Shown piece by piece: positions 1-16,998 of a stretch of 64,000 nucleotides of DNA. Where the stretch lies: NCBI GenBank assembly GCA_002900995.3, contig CM035311.1, forward strand, positions 2,046,001 through 2,110,000, in the 5' to 3' direction. The DNA comes from Ganoderma boninense (lineage: Eukaryota > Basidiomycota > Agaricomycetes > Polyporales > Polyporaceae). The notes under the pieces are model-generated. The model did no database searches. It was not told where the DNA came from and saw only the letters and a list, made by a program, of their open reading frames with translations. The first letter of the stretch is position 1; every line of letters starts with the position of its first letter. The translations under genes and the position numbers were made by a program.

Positions 1-33
1 ATTTGCCGGCCTTCGCTCTAAGTTCGCGCACAG

Positions 34-1606
34 GGCGTTACAAGACTTCTGTTAACATCTATCCCATACTTCCGGGAGGTCATTGTCATGTCCTTCCGAT
101 GCGAGCATTGTGGCTTCTCAAATAACGAAGTCCAGTCTGCTGGATCTATCCGCCGTGAGCACGTTCCGCGGTGTTCTGTGTGCATCCGTCTCTCACCGTT
201 CAACTCCATAGCTGAGGGTGCCGTGTACACTGTCCGAGTGCTCTCAAGAGACGACCTGGACCGACAGATTGTCAAGTCCAACACATGCACAGTCTCCATC
301 CCTGAATTTGAGCTTACCATTCCTCCTGGTCGTGGCCAGTTGACGACTATTGAAGGCCTTATTCGCGACATCGTCACCGACCTCAGCGCGGACCAGCCCT
401 TGCGACGCGTACAGAGCCCCGATGCTTATGAGAAGATCGAATGTATATTGGAGAGGTGTAGGGAGGCGGTCCCTGACGACGACGAGGGAGACAACGCAGA
501 TGCGGACGCCGCTGGTCCTGTCAAGACTCCGAAGCGTGCCTCCGAGATCAATACCCCGCTGAAGGCCTTCACCATCCGTTTGGACGATCCCGCCGGAAAC
601 TCCTTTGCGGAGTTTGTGGGGAGCATGTCGGACCCGAAGTGGAACATGCGCACATACCACCGTACTCGGGAGCACAATGTTCAGCTCGGCCTCGTCGCGG
701 CCGACGAGGCTCCCAAGGAAGTGGAGACCGAGGAAGAGGCTGAGGAAGAAATCGGCGGAGGCGCGGAAGGGAAGAACGAGGAAATCTACAAGTTCCCCGG
801 TACTTGTTCCAGTTGTGGACACCCGTCGGACACCTTGATCAAAAAAGTCAATATTCCGTACTTCAAAGTAAGAACTCGGCCGGTTTCAATGAAATGGAAG
901 GCCGCTGACGCGTTGGTCCCAGGATATCCTGATCATGTCGACGAACTGCGATAGATGTGGGTATCGTGATAACGAGGTGAAGTCTGGTGCAGCCATTTCT
1001 GCTCAAGGTAAACGCATCACCCTGAAGGTGGAAGATCGCGAGGACCTCAGCCGTGATATCCTCAAGGTTTGGTTCAACCGAATCCCGTCCGCGGTGCCTT
1101 TGGCTGAATGTACTTTCTAGAGTGAGTCGTGTGGCCTGAGCATCCCCGAAATCGAGCTTGTACTTCAAGCGGGAACACTCGGTGGTCGTTTCACCACCCT
1201 TGAAGGTATCCTGGACCAAGTGTACGAGGAGCTGTCGGAGAAGGTGTTCGCTTCCGGGGACGCTGTGGACGACCATCACGCGTTTGAGACATTCTTGGCG
1301 AAGCTGAAGGCGGTACGCATCGCTCGTGTAATTCATTACCCATGCGTAGACTCAATAAACCACGAACAGGTCAAAAACGCAGAGCATCCGTTTACTCTGA
1401 TCCTCGATGACCCTCTGGCCAACTCTTACCTTCAGAATCTCTACGCTCCCGATCCGGACCCAAACATGACCATCAAGTCGTACGATCGTACCTGGGACCA
1501 GAACGAGGAACTTGGTCTCAACGATATGAAGGTTGAGAACTACGAAGAAGACACAAAGGGTTCCGAGGCGAATAAGGATGACGCTGAGGCTTGTGTCGAA
1601 TCATAA
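34..1606 (+). CDS. ZPR1: ZPR1 zinc-finger protein (5' part missing)
   Basis: Eukaryotic ZPR1, a conserved chaperone-like protein that binds eEF1A and works in translation and growth control. I read exons 34-154, 212-867, 923-1066, 1121-1312 and 1370-1606, giving 449 residues; all introns are GT-AG and 54-57 nt. The first visible exon opens in frame after a CAG at 31-33, with the conserved IPYFRE segment just before the MSFRCEHCG motif. The start codon and the first CxxC half of zinc finger 1 therefore lie upstream of the window. Two ZPR1 modules are visible: finger [11 protein letters not shown] with its beta domain, then CSSCG...[11 protein letters not shown] with its second domain. Each ends in the typical LDDP.(G/A)NS segment. 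The tail is acidic. Family assignment is certain; exon limits are by eye. Confidence 0.95.
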
Positions 1607-1918
1607 CATATCCAGATGTAATGAAGGCAATGGTTCACGGACTGTACATTAACACTGGATGCTGTATCAAATAGAAGATGTTGTTGTCGTTGGGAATGTT
1701 GACTACCACCTGTGGTGCACTGGACGGTGGTGGACAGGGCCGGCGTATTGTTCCCCAAAGGCGCTTTTTTGTTCATCGCGATGACGTCGTCCTAGACATC
1801 GATCGTCACTTCTTTGGGCAGCACGCGCGTTCCGCCCTCTCGCGCTATACTTGCTTTTCCACTCACCATACAACTCCTTTCCATCCCTGATACAAGTCAC
1901 CGCCGACGCGCATCAATC
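1607..1918. other. ZPR1-UCH intergenic spacer
   Basis: This 312-nt gap holds the 3' end of ZPR1 and the promoter and leader of the next gene on the same strand. I see no conserved ORF in it. The stretch just before 1919 is moderately pyrimidine-rich, as is usual for leaders in this genome. Confidence 0.5.
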
Positions 1919-3074
1919 ATGGCATCTGAAAGCACAAGCTCAGCTAGTCGCTGGATTCCATTGGAAAGCAACCCGGAGGTATGGTGCTGATGGTTGAACG
2001 TGAGCGATGACTGAAAGGTACTGCGTTGTTCGTGTTGCCTTAGGTGCTCACCGAGGTGAGCATACGAGTGGTTACGACGCTGAAAGGTCTAACTGCTCGC
2101 AGTGGGCCGTGAACGCAGGGCTTGTGGGCAGCCAAGCCCATTTCGAGGATATTTACGGCCTCGATCCCGAGGTGAGTGCGTTCTGGATGCCGTGCAGTAC
2201 ACTAGCTGAGCCCTTGTTCCATGTTCCAAAGCTGCTCGGCATGGTATCGCAACCTGCCAAGGCTGTCATACTCCTGTTTCCCATTACCGAGTTCTATGAA
2301 CAGAAGAGGCGGGAGGAAGATGACAGGATTGTTGCAGAAGGCCAACCTAAGCTCGACCCCACCATCTTCTGGATGAAACAGACGGTGCGCCCTTCGTGCT
2401 TCGAGCTTACGTGCATAAACCGACGGGTCCATACAGATCTCCAATGCATGTGGAACAATGGCGCTCTTGCATGCACTTATTAACGTACGTACGCACTTTC
2501 GTTTTGGCGTAGGCGATGATCGACCTGACTTGTCTCTCAGTCGAATGTGACGTTCAGTCCTGAGAGTCCTATTGAACAGTTTATTGACATTTGCAAAGGT
2601 AAGAAGACAACACCCTGAGAGAGCATTCCCTCTACAAGTCTCTCAATCTTGAACAGACAAGACTCCCCTCGAACGAGCGAAGATCTTGGAGACAACGCCT
2701 TTGTTCGCGAACATCCATGCCGACGCTGCGTCTGGGGGACAGTCAGCCGTACCTGCCAGCCTAGACACCGACCTACACTTCACTTGCTTCGTTCAAGCCC
2801 CGAGTACCCCTTCTACGGGAACAGAAGGACCGACCGAGGGAGATTCGATGCGCCTCGTCGAACTTGATGGACGGCGTACGGGTCCTGTTGACAGGGGAGT
2901 GTCCAACAACTTTTTGGTGGTGAGCTTCATCCACCTATTGCAGGTTTGAACACGTTCTGATCGCGGGAGATGAGTTAGGACGTTGCGAAGGTCGTGAAGG
3001 AGAAATACATCGCTCATACTGCAAGCATGCAGTTCAGCCTGATTGCGCTGTCTGGGGGTCCACCCTTGGACTGA
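1919..3074 (+). CDS. Ubiquitin C-terminal hydrolase (UCH/peptidase C12)
   Basis: Cysteine protease of the UCH-L1/L3/Yuh1 family, which removes small adducts from the ubiquitin C-terminus. Exons read as 1919-1978, 2044-2055, 2103-2171, 2232-2384, 2437-2484, 2541-2598, 2657-2919 and 2979-3074, giving 252 residues, close to the usual 230-250. The N-terminus has the family's W.PLESNPEV pattern. The catalytic cysteine sits in NACGT (exon 5), the histidine in DLHFTCFV and the aspartate in ELDGR. The second exon is only 12 nt (V-L-T-E) and is needed to keep the conserved NPEV..W region in frame. This is a single-domain UCH without the UCH37 C-terminal extension. Likely a Yuh1/UCHL3 orthologue, acting in ubiquitin or Rub1/NEDD8 processing. 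Confidence 0.93.
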
Positions 3075-3938
3075 GCACTGGAGATGCCAACTTCTGTGCT
3101 GTACAAGTTACCTGTACTATATGTTTTGAAGAGAAGAGTATGAGGTCTCATGCGGGGCCAGTAAATGCCCTGGCGCAGTCCCGCGCCCATGCAAACGCAG
3201 GAGCCAATCGAACGCGTCCAAACGCGGTCCCGTGCACCGCGTCAGTCCTCTCGATCCTCCGGGATTTCTCCGCGACCCACCCTCGCTCCGTCGTTGCAGA
3301 GCCGTCCAGCTGGGACCGTATGGTAAATCGTCCCTGTCCCTGCAGGCTGCGTCCTTACTCCCTGTGTTGAATTGCGACGTTTGAATGGGCGTATCTGCCC
3401 CCGCAGTGCTCACTAGTGGCATAACGCCCCACTGGCTTAACTTACTTGGCATTCGGGAGTCGGGATTACTAAGGCGCTCTCCTTTGGAAATTTCTGTTCG
3501 GATTTGGCCCTTACACCGAGGGAATCACTACCTGGTATGTTACAAATATGCCTGCAGTAGAGACACGTCATTACATTGGAGACCAGTGAAGGTGTCGACA
3601 CGACACCACTGCCCACTTACCCTCTGTATCGACTGACACAAGCCCTCCATCATTTGGCTTGAACACCGTTCTAGAGTAGTCGCAGGGTGTCTAGATTCCA
3701 ATTGGCTCCAGAAAGAGAGATCAACGTCCAGGATGACCCACCGTCCTAAGCGATCTGCGGTTGAAGATGACAATGCCGACCGGGCTGACGATTAGTCAGA
3801 GCCAGCGCCGGCGAAAATACCTTCAAGAACCTCAGCCTCAGCGTGTTGCCCGAGTACGCAATCGCTGAGTCTCCGCGCGTGCTCGTTGTCGCCATCCTCT
3901 CTCACCACCGCCGTCGACCTTGAGCTTCAACAAGGACG
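3075..3938. other. Intergenic region upstream of ABC transporter
   Basis: These 864 nt hold the 3' end of the UCH gene and the promoter and leader of the ABC transporter. No ORF here resembles a known family. A 20-codon ORF at 3733-3795 (MTHRPKRSAVEDD..., TAG stop) lies about 140 nt before the transporter start and could be an upstream ORF if transcription begins before it. Otherwise I see nothing. Confidence 0.4.
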
Positions 3939-9962
<6,024 letters not shown>

Positions 9963-10716
9963 TGCTTGCAAGTAGAGCAAAGGCAGCTCGGATTTTCTGG
10001 TTACATAATTACAGCATGTCGATCCTGCTTAGAATACACAGGGATGGCACCCTGCAGTCTCCATTAATGTGGTGGCTACTGGGCACCACAATCACTCACA
10101 ATCAACGGTCGAACAGAGCGTGTATTCATGGAGCATCAGGAATCAAAGCCATCGCGTACCTCGAAGCTGGAAGGGGTGGCGCGCATACATGACATCATAG
10201 GGCGCAGCTCGTGCGAAGCGTTGTAGTAGTACTTACAACCTACGGGCAGTCTTGATGGCCATCTGTTGCAGATATCGGCGGGCCAGTGTAAGCACTGCAT
10301 ACCACCGTCTCAGGACAATGGATCAAACCTGGAACCAAGGAGAGGAGACAAGACTTTGTGAATGCAAAACGCGGCCAACAGCTGCAACGGCGCTGGGCGG
10401 CGGCAGAACTTGGACAGAAATGGGGTTCTGCCTGGTGGAAAAGCGTCGATAGAGACGGTGCGGAGAGCGGTCGCCCGGGTCAAAAGGCGACGGACCTGAG
10501 CATCTGCTCGACAAATACCCTCGAGCTCCGCACAAGTATCATCCCCGGTTTCGCTTCTCACAGCCGCGCCCGGATCCCCAGCCTCTTTTCAAGAGTCTTG
10601 GCCCGCCCTCACTAGCACTGTCCTTCTCTGCTCTTCTCCCTCTTTTCTCCGCTATTCTGCTCCCTGCCACCTGCCACCGACTTGAGGCTTAGACTCCATC
10701 TCCTCTCGCCCTTCTC
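9963..10716. other. Intergenic region before MscS gene
   Basis: These 754 nt hold the 3' flank of the ABC transporter and the promoter of the channel gene. From about 10610 to 10716 the sequence is strongly pyrimidine-rich, consistent with a CT-rich fungal leader running into the ATG at 10717. No conserved ORF is seen. Confidence 0.45.
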
Positions 10717-13184
10717 ATGCCTGGTCCGCCCAAAGAGCAAGAGTCTATCGACTTGACGCCAATCATCGACCAGAAGGATTCCCGGCCCTTCGCAGAGAGA
10801 ATCGTACCGGAGATCGTCCACCCGCCGCGCGAGGATGTCGACCGCGACGAGATCATAAAGCAGGACGATGATGGCTCGGACACGGACGACACTGCGACGG
10901 ACTCGGAGGACGAATTCGACTGGGACGCAGAGGACGACGCGAAATCGGCGCACGTTGCGGCGTCGGTCAAGGCGAAGCGCGGTAGGCTCGTCTACCGCAC
11001 CTTCCTCAAGCTCCCCCGCATCTTCCGCGTCCTCCTCCTCGGCGTCATTGGCGCGGGCATCCTCATCACCCCCCTCCTCGTCGTCCGCCTCCGCTTCAAC
11101 ACAAGCGTCGTCAAGACGCAGGTTTATGTCTGGTCCTTATGGCTCTCGATTACTTGGGCTGCCGGTGTCGCAACGTACATTGTGGTCGATGCCGTCCCTC
11201 ATCTAATTCTGGTGCTGCTTCGGATGTCCAACTTCAAGATTGAACGGACAAGGGTCACTATCGAGGTGAGGAATGTCCTCCAATTGGGTTCCGGTTTTCC
11301 TAAAGGCCGCCACAGCTTGTCGCAGCCATTCGAGGATGGCTCAAGCTCGCGCTCGACATCGCTTGGATGTGGATCGCGCTCTCAGTCATCCGTGCCACCT
11401 ACAAGCCCCCCGGGTCGTATTGGGTCATCATCAACCGGGTCATGCAGGCCCTCTTCTCTGGCGGTCTCCTCGTCCTGGCCGAGAAAGCATTCCTCCGCTA
11501 CGTCGCGATCAACTTCCACCGGAAAGCCCTCGCAGACCGCATCGCTGAAAATCAGCTCGGCCTCCGCGCCCTTGACCGGCTGTCAAATGCCCATCCCGCG
11601 CCGAAGAAGAACATGTACGCGGGCAAGAAGGGCCACCGCTCGCGCGGCTCGAGCCTGGACATCCTCGGCATGGGCGGCGAGAAGGGCGGCGTGAGCGGGT
11701 CCACGTCCGGGTCGTCGTCGCCGACGGAGAGGGAGAAGAAGGAGACGAAGAAGCAGGCGAAGAAGCAGCGGCGGAACCTCGTCGCGACCGTCATCGTCGA
11801 TCAGCTCGGAGGCGCGCTCGAGCAGGTGACGCAGAGCCAGTTCGGGAGCCTGGCGAGTGCAGGGAAGCTTGCGCGGAAACTGTTCAGCACGCTGAGCGAC
11901 GTGCACCCGTCGAGGACGTACCTCATCGTCGACGGTGCGTTGAGTTCTCTGGCACTGGCCGCGCGCTGCAGACTAACGTCGATGTGTGTGTTCGGTGTAG
12001 ACTTCTATCCGTATTTCCCAAGCGGGGCCGATGCTGTACGTCGCTGCAGTCGTCGACTGTGCGAGCTTCTATTCTGACGTCCTCGCCACAGCGGGCAGCA
12101 TTCGCCCTCTTCGACAAGGACGGCAATGGCGACATCTCGAAGAAGGAGATGCGTGAAGCAGTGCGGCGGATATATCGTGAGCGCAAAGCCCTGACAGCCA
12201 GCTTAAAGGTATGTTCTGAGCCGTTGACATCAATTCCCCCTTGTTTAACAATATGTGATTGCAGGATGTTGGTTCCGCAGTGGCAAAACTTGACGCAGTC
12301 ATGCTCTCTGTTGTGGGCTTGATATTTGTCTTCATTTGCCTGCTCATCTTCAACCGTAAAAACACTCTGGCATCCCTCGTCCCGCTTGCGACCATCATCG
12401 TCGGATTCTCCTTCATCTTCGGGCACTCTGCACAGACATTGTTCGAATCGGTCGGTTTGCCCTCTTTGTATCCGTTTTGCCGATGCTCATGTCCTCGTAG
12501 CTCATCTTCATCTTTTCGACCCATGTCTTCGACGTTGGGGATCTTGTGATGATCGACGAACAGCCTTTGTTCGTTCGCGAGTTTGGCCTATTCTCGACCA
12601 CTTTCCGACGTGTTGACGGCATGGAAATCATCGCACCCAACTCGCTGCTCGCCTCCTCGAAGCTCGTCCACAACCTCCGCCGTAGTAACTCGATGTGGGA
12701 GTCCACGACGGTTACCGTTGCCTACGACACGCCTCTGGAGGCGATTGAACAGCTGCGCGCACGCTTGCAGGCATATGTGAACGCGAACAACCGCGAGTGG
12801 TCTGGCATCGGGGTCAATATCGACAAGATGGAGCACCAGAACGCGATTTCGCTCATCGTGGCGATGGAGCACCGCCCGAACTGGCAAGACTGGGGCGGCC
12901 GCTGGGTCCGCCGCACTGCATTCATGCGTAACCTCAAGGCCGTCCTTGAGGACCTCGACATACGTTACACCAAGCCCATACAGCCCATCATCGTGCCACG
13001 TGGACCTGGGAGTTTTACTTCGCCGTTCCTCGACCTGCCGCCATCGCCGCGTTCGGGTGGCGCAAGGCGGGGTGGCCTTGGGGCGGAGTCTAGAGAGACC
13101 CTGGGGAATGCAGGATATTTGGACCTGGAACAACTCGGGCGGTCGCCGTCGCGTAGTCTCCGCGCTGGGGGTGACAGGTTCTGA
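10717..13184 (+). CDS. EF-hand MscS-family mechanosensitive channel (Msy1/2-like)
   Basis: Eukaryotic MscS-type channel, expected in the ER or cell-surface membrane, where fungal homologues regulate calcium during osmotic shock. The N-terminus is acidic and cytosolic, followed by several transmembrane helices (FRVLLLGVIGAGILITPLLVV; WSLWLSITWAAGVATYIVV; later LLVLAEKAFLRYVAI). A basic, Ser-rich linker with runs of Lys and Glu follows. A canonical EF-hand loop DKDGNGDISKKE comes next, with D1, D3, N5, D7 and E12 present. The pore and beta domain follow (SVVGLIFVFICLLIF; FIFGHSAQTLFES; HVFDVGDLVMID; TTFRRVDGMEIIAPNS). GT-AG introns include 11266-11315 and four or so near 11935-12500. The C-terminal tail is disordered. 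Family certain; whether it matches Msy1 or Msy2 is open. Confidence 0.93.
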
Positions 13185-13873
13185 AAACCCGTATTATCCA
13201 TCCATGCGAACGAGACGGTTCAGGCTGACGCGGGTGCACTGGGAGTGTTGCTGTGATATAGAAGGTTCCTCCTTGCCTTGTTTCATGCATTCCGTCGCCG
13301 TGGCGCGGGCGGTTACCCTGCCCTTTTGCATAACCCCAGTCCGGCTGAGTCCCAGGGGACGTTGCAATCAAGTAGAGTACTGATCTCATTGGCATATATC
13401 ATTAGAATCGCATCTCCTGCATACATTTCTCCCCGCAAAGTACAAGTTACCAATACCAATAACACCTCGCATCATGCTTGCGGCTATACCTACCCATTTG
13501 CCATTGTCAGTTGTGATATGTACGCACCAAGGTTTCGGTCACGGACGCGCGCCGTTCGATGTTGAATTGATGTCTAAGTCAAACAATCTGTTGTGTTCGG
13601 CAACGCCAACAAGTCAACACGCCTATGGCTTAGAGCTTGGATGTTAAACGCGGAGAGGGGAAGATTCGAGATTTTGGAGAGGCGCAGCTGCGAGATGGGA
13701 CCGTCCTGTCGGAAGGCGGGCCGGGGTGTGCAGTGGACGGGCTCCGACTCGAGGCTATGTATAAGTATGTATATATCCCGGTTGCTGTCCATTCTCTTCC
13801 ATGACCCCCGCTCTCAGCTCCACGCCTTCCCGTCTCCTCCCTTTCTCTTCTTCGCCCTCTTCTTGACGTCACC
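13185..13873. other. Intergenic region with promoter
   Basis: These 689 nt between two + strand genes contain no conserved ORF. A TA-rich block at 13755-13777 and a CT-rich tract at about 13795-13868 precede the next ATG, the arrangement expected of a core promoter and leader. Confidence 0.45.
13755..13777 (+). promoter_or_regulatory. TATA-like box of the nucleotide-sugar transporter gene
   Basis: TATGTATAAGTATGTATATA lies about 100-120 nt before the ATG at 13874, in otherwise GC-rich sequence and just before a CT-rich leader. Assigned by position and composition only. Confidence 0.4.
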
Positions 13874-15549
13874 ATGCCCACAAGGTCCAGGATCTCCACC
13901 GTCGACGGTCTCAAGAAAAGACGCGCACCCACCTCCAACACATCCACGTTTTCCTCGCCTGGGAACCGCACCCTGGTCGCCGCACCCCAACAAATGGCCG
14001 GGAAGGGAAAACGGGAGGCTGGCAGCGGGGATATATCCAAAGCAGTCGCGCTGTCCATGGTCGATTACACCTTGGTCTTAAGTCTCGTCTTCGGCGGGTG
14101 CTGCTCGTCAGTAGTCCTTGTCTCTACAGCTCTTTAGCCAATGCGAGTTGAGTTTATTCGGTATACAGAAACGTGTGGTCTTATGAGCAGCTCCTTAAGA
14201 TGGATGCCCATGTCGGTGAGAGACGACTTGTTCACCACCTTGCGAGCGACGCGACTCAAGGGCCTCAGGGACTACCCTCACCTTCTCCCAGATGCTATTC
14301 ATTACGATCCAGTCCTTACCATCATTCCTTATGTTTCCAAAGCATAGTTGGATACCGCGTTTGAAGCCACGACACGTCCCACTCCGGAGCTGGGCATTGC
14401 AAGTCCTCGTCCTCACCTCTGGCTCCCTCATGAATAACTGGGTGTTTGCCTTCTCCGTCCCTCTCACCATCCAAATCGTATTTCGTTCCGCCGGTACGAC
14501 TCATTCTCAATGCCAGTGCCACGTCTGATACTCAACTGTGTGCTCAGGCTTGGCAGTGTCCATGGCGTTCGGATACCTCGCCATGAACAAGAGATATTCA
14601 TTAGCACAGATCGTACGTCTCAGCGCGATGTCTCGATACACGCCGGTCTTATACCCGTGCCTCAGGCTGCAGTTTCAGTCGTATCCACCGGTGTAATATT
14701 AGCAACCCTGTCCCGACCTTCGTCCCCAAAGTCCACTGACGTTCCAGTGGACGTCGGAAGGTACACCATGGGCGTTGCTATGCTCACGTTCTCCCTCTTC
14801 CTCACCGCCACCCTGGGAGTGCTGCAAGAGCGCACCTATACCAAGTACGGCCCGCATTGGAAGGAGGGTGTCTTCTACACCGTGAGCTTCACTGTTCCGC
14901 CCTAAGTCACTTGTGTCATCCGGGATTCTAACTTCCGGTGTTCTTGTTCCCAGCACTGCCTCTCGTTGCCCATATTCCTCTTCTTCGTCTCCGACCTCAA
15001 GCGAGGCTTCCGCGGCCTCGCTCAGCCCACATCCCTGGCCCCCTTCTCCGAAGACGCACTAGGCAGCTTCTTGCCCTACGTTCCATACGCCGTCCTGGCC
15101 GCGAACATGATAACTCAGCTGGCCTGCGTCTCTGGCGTGAACCAGCTCAGCGCGGTATGTCCATCGCTTGCTCCACCTCTTACTCGGCTCCTCTTCAGGA
15201 GAGTCTCGGCCGTTGTTCCGTTTCCATCTTGTTGACCCATTCTCACCCTTCTCGTCGTGGACATCAGCGCGTCTCCTCGGTTTCGACGAACCTCGTCCTG
15301 ACGGCGCGAAAGGCGATCAGCCTCTGCTTTAGCGTGTGGTGGTTCGGCAACGGTTGGAACGGCCAGCTCGGCGCCGGTGCGGGCATGGTCTTTCTCGGCT
15401 CCCTTCTCTACACCGCGGCCACCTCGCGGGGAAGCAAGAAGGTTTTGCCTTCCCTGAGCTCCAACAAGGGTGGGACGGGAAGCAGCACCCCTAGCGTCGC
15501 GAACGGGACCGCCAAAGCGAGGAGGCAGCGGAAGGCCAAGGGAGACTGA
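13874..15549 (+). CDS. UAA-family nucleotide-sugar transporter (Yea4/SLC35B4-like)
   Basis: Multi-pass Golgi or ER antiporter. Relatives carry UDP-GlcNAc (Yea4) or UDP-xylose and UDP-GlcNAc (SLC35B4) for wall and glycan synthesis. About 70 residues of basic, disordered N-terminus precede the first helix, DYTLVLSLVFGGCCSNVWSYEQLL, a hallmark of the SLC35B4 branch. Further hallmarks are RHVPLRSWALQVLVL, NNWVFAFSVPLTIQIVFRSAG and a lysine-tyrosine-serine segment (MNKRYSLAQI). Later helices include GVAMLTFSLFLTATLGVLQE and a terminal GAGAGMVFLGSLLYTAA. The tail is Lys/Arg-rich (KARRQRKAKGD) and could be a COPI retrieval signal. Exon 1 is 13874-14106 and exon 2 opens at 14169; about six introns in all. 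The family is secure, the sugar is inferred. Confidence 0.85.
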
Positions 15550-16998
15550 TTTTAACTTATTCTCCTCGGGTTCCTGTAGAGCTATGTAGAACGGCTTGGG
15601 CTTGGACTGCAGGTATTTATACCGATATAGGCACGGCAGGCCAGGCGCGTTAATACTGCCCTTCCACCTGTGGTCTGGGTCACTTATGATGCAACGGAAC
15701 GTGCCTTTTTGGCTTTTCTTGGGACGCTCGGTTTGAGATTGGATAGGTTTCCTATACACGTACTTAGACAACCATATAGAGCAGGTTTGCAATATTCCGA
15801 AACAAGCGTGACGTTGAGAATCATTCCTGCCTTGTCTGTGCTGTCTCTGGCTAAGTGCTAGGTAGGGGGCTATGTGGGGGTGCCTTGATGAGGACCGGAT
15901 AAAAGTACTTATATCGGAGTGGGAAAGGGGAGAGCACGGGGTTCTTTTACTTCTTATTGAACAGTACTAGTGTCCCAACCGACGTGCGTATGCATGTACA
16001 AGAGGTCGTGTGACCTCCAGGGGTAGGGAGAGCAGACAGAAGGGGGAGGATGCATACTTATCATGAGAATGATGATGTACAACCGAACCAGGAGGAAATG
16101 ACCAATATCCACGCGATTTAATGAACCGACCACAGCGCCATGTCCCGTGCCAAGGGTCGATGCGAAGAACCGAGCGAGCAACAGAAAGGCAATAAAGAGC
16201 CAGAAAAAATGGGTAGGGTATGATAAATGGACAGGGAGGATGAAGGTGTTCGCTGGCCAGCTTCGATGCATGCTGGAGACCTCCAGAGGTACCGGTCCGA
16301 ACGATACCAGTAACGGGCACGAAACGGATGGCAGCTACGAAGGTGCTGTTTATGGCACAGCCCTGATGGAGATTCGAAAAGTAAAAGTAAAAGTCAAGCA
16401 GAGAGAAAGGAAACACGCCGAAGGAAGGATTATCGACCGGGATAACATATGTGGTGGGAAAGAAGAGGGAGGGAGGGGCTCTCTGCGGAATAGAGACGCG
16501 AATTAGGATATACGGGGTGCGTGAGGAAGAGCGTGAGGGCTTGACGTGAGGGGTCATAAGATCGAAACGTGGATCCAGGACATGGCATGCGAGTGTGGGG
16601 TCGATGTGCGCGGGGAAAGTGGAAAGGCACACCGGACCCTAACGTCGACAGGGCGGCTCAGGTACAGTTAGGATAGGTTGACCGATATGGACATGGTGGC
16701 GGATAAGTAGTGGTGGCAGATGAGGGGAGAAACGAAGATGCGAGTAGCTCAGGATGGAGCGTTAGGAAAATGATGAATGGGCCGAGGATATAAATGAAGC
16801 GCGGACTACACCAGAAAAAGCAGACGATGAACCAAACAAGAGCGTGTACACATGAGATGGGAAGACAGCGCAGGCGAGTCCGCTTCACCCCGAATTCGAA
16901 ACCGGCTCTGGGATCGCGCCTCTGGCACATCGCGAGCATAGAGCCAAGCTGCGCGGATGCCGAGCTGCGTTGCATGTCAGTGCGAATGTCTGCAGGCC
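15550..16998. other. Convergent intergenic region, 3' flanks
   Basis: These 1449 nt separate the 3' ends of the sugar transporter (+) and the kinase (-). The longest frame (15967-16632, - strand) resembles no family I know. A short (AAAGTA)n-like run lies at about 16376-16395. The region may hold long 3' UTRs or an antisense transcript; nothing firmer can be said. Confidence 0.4.

Noticed and set aside
15967..16632. 221-codon frame on the - strand downstream of the kinase gene
   Set aside because: Phe/Pro/Ser-rich with no recognisable domain; it is more likely 3' UTR or spacer.
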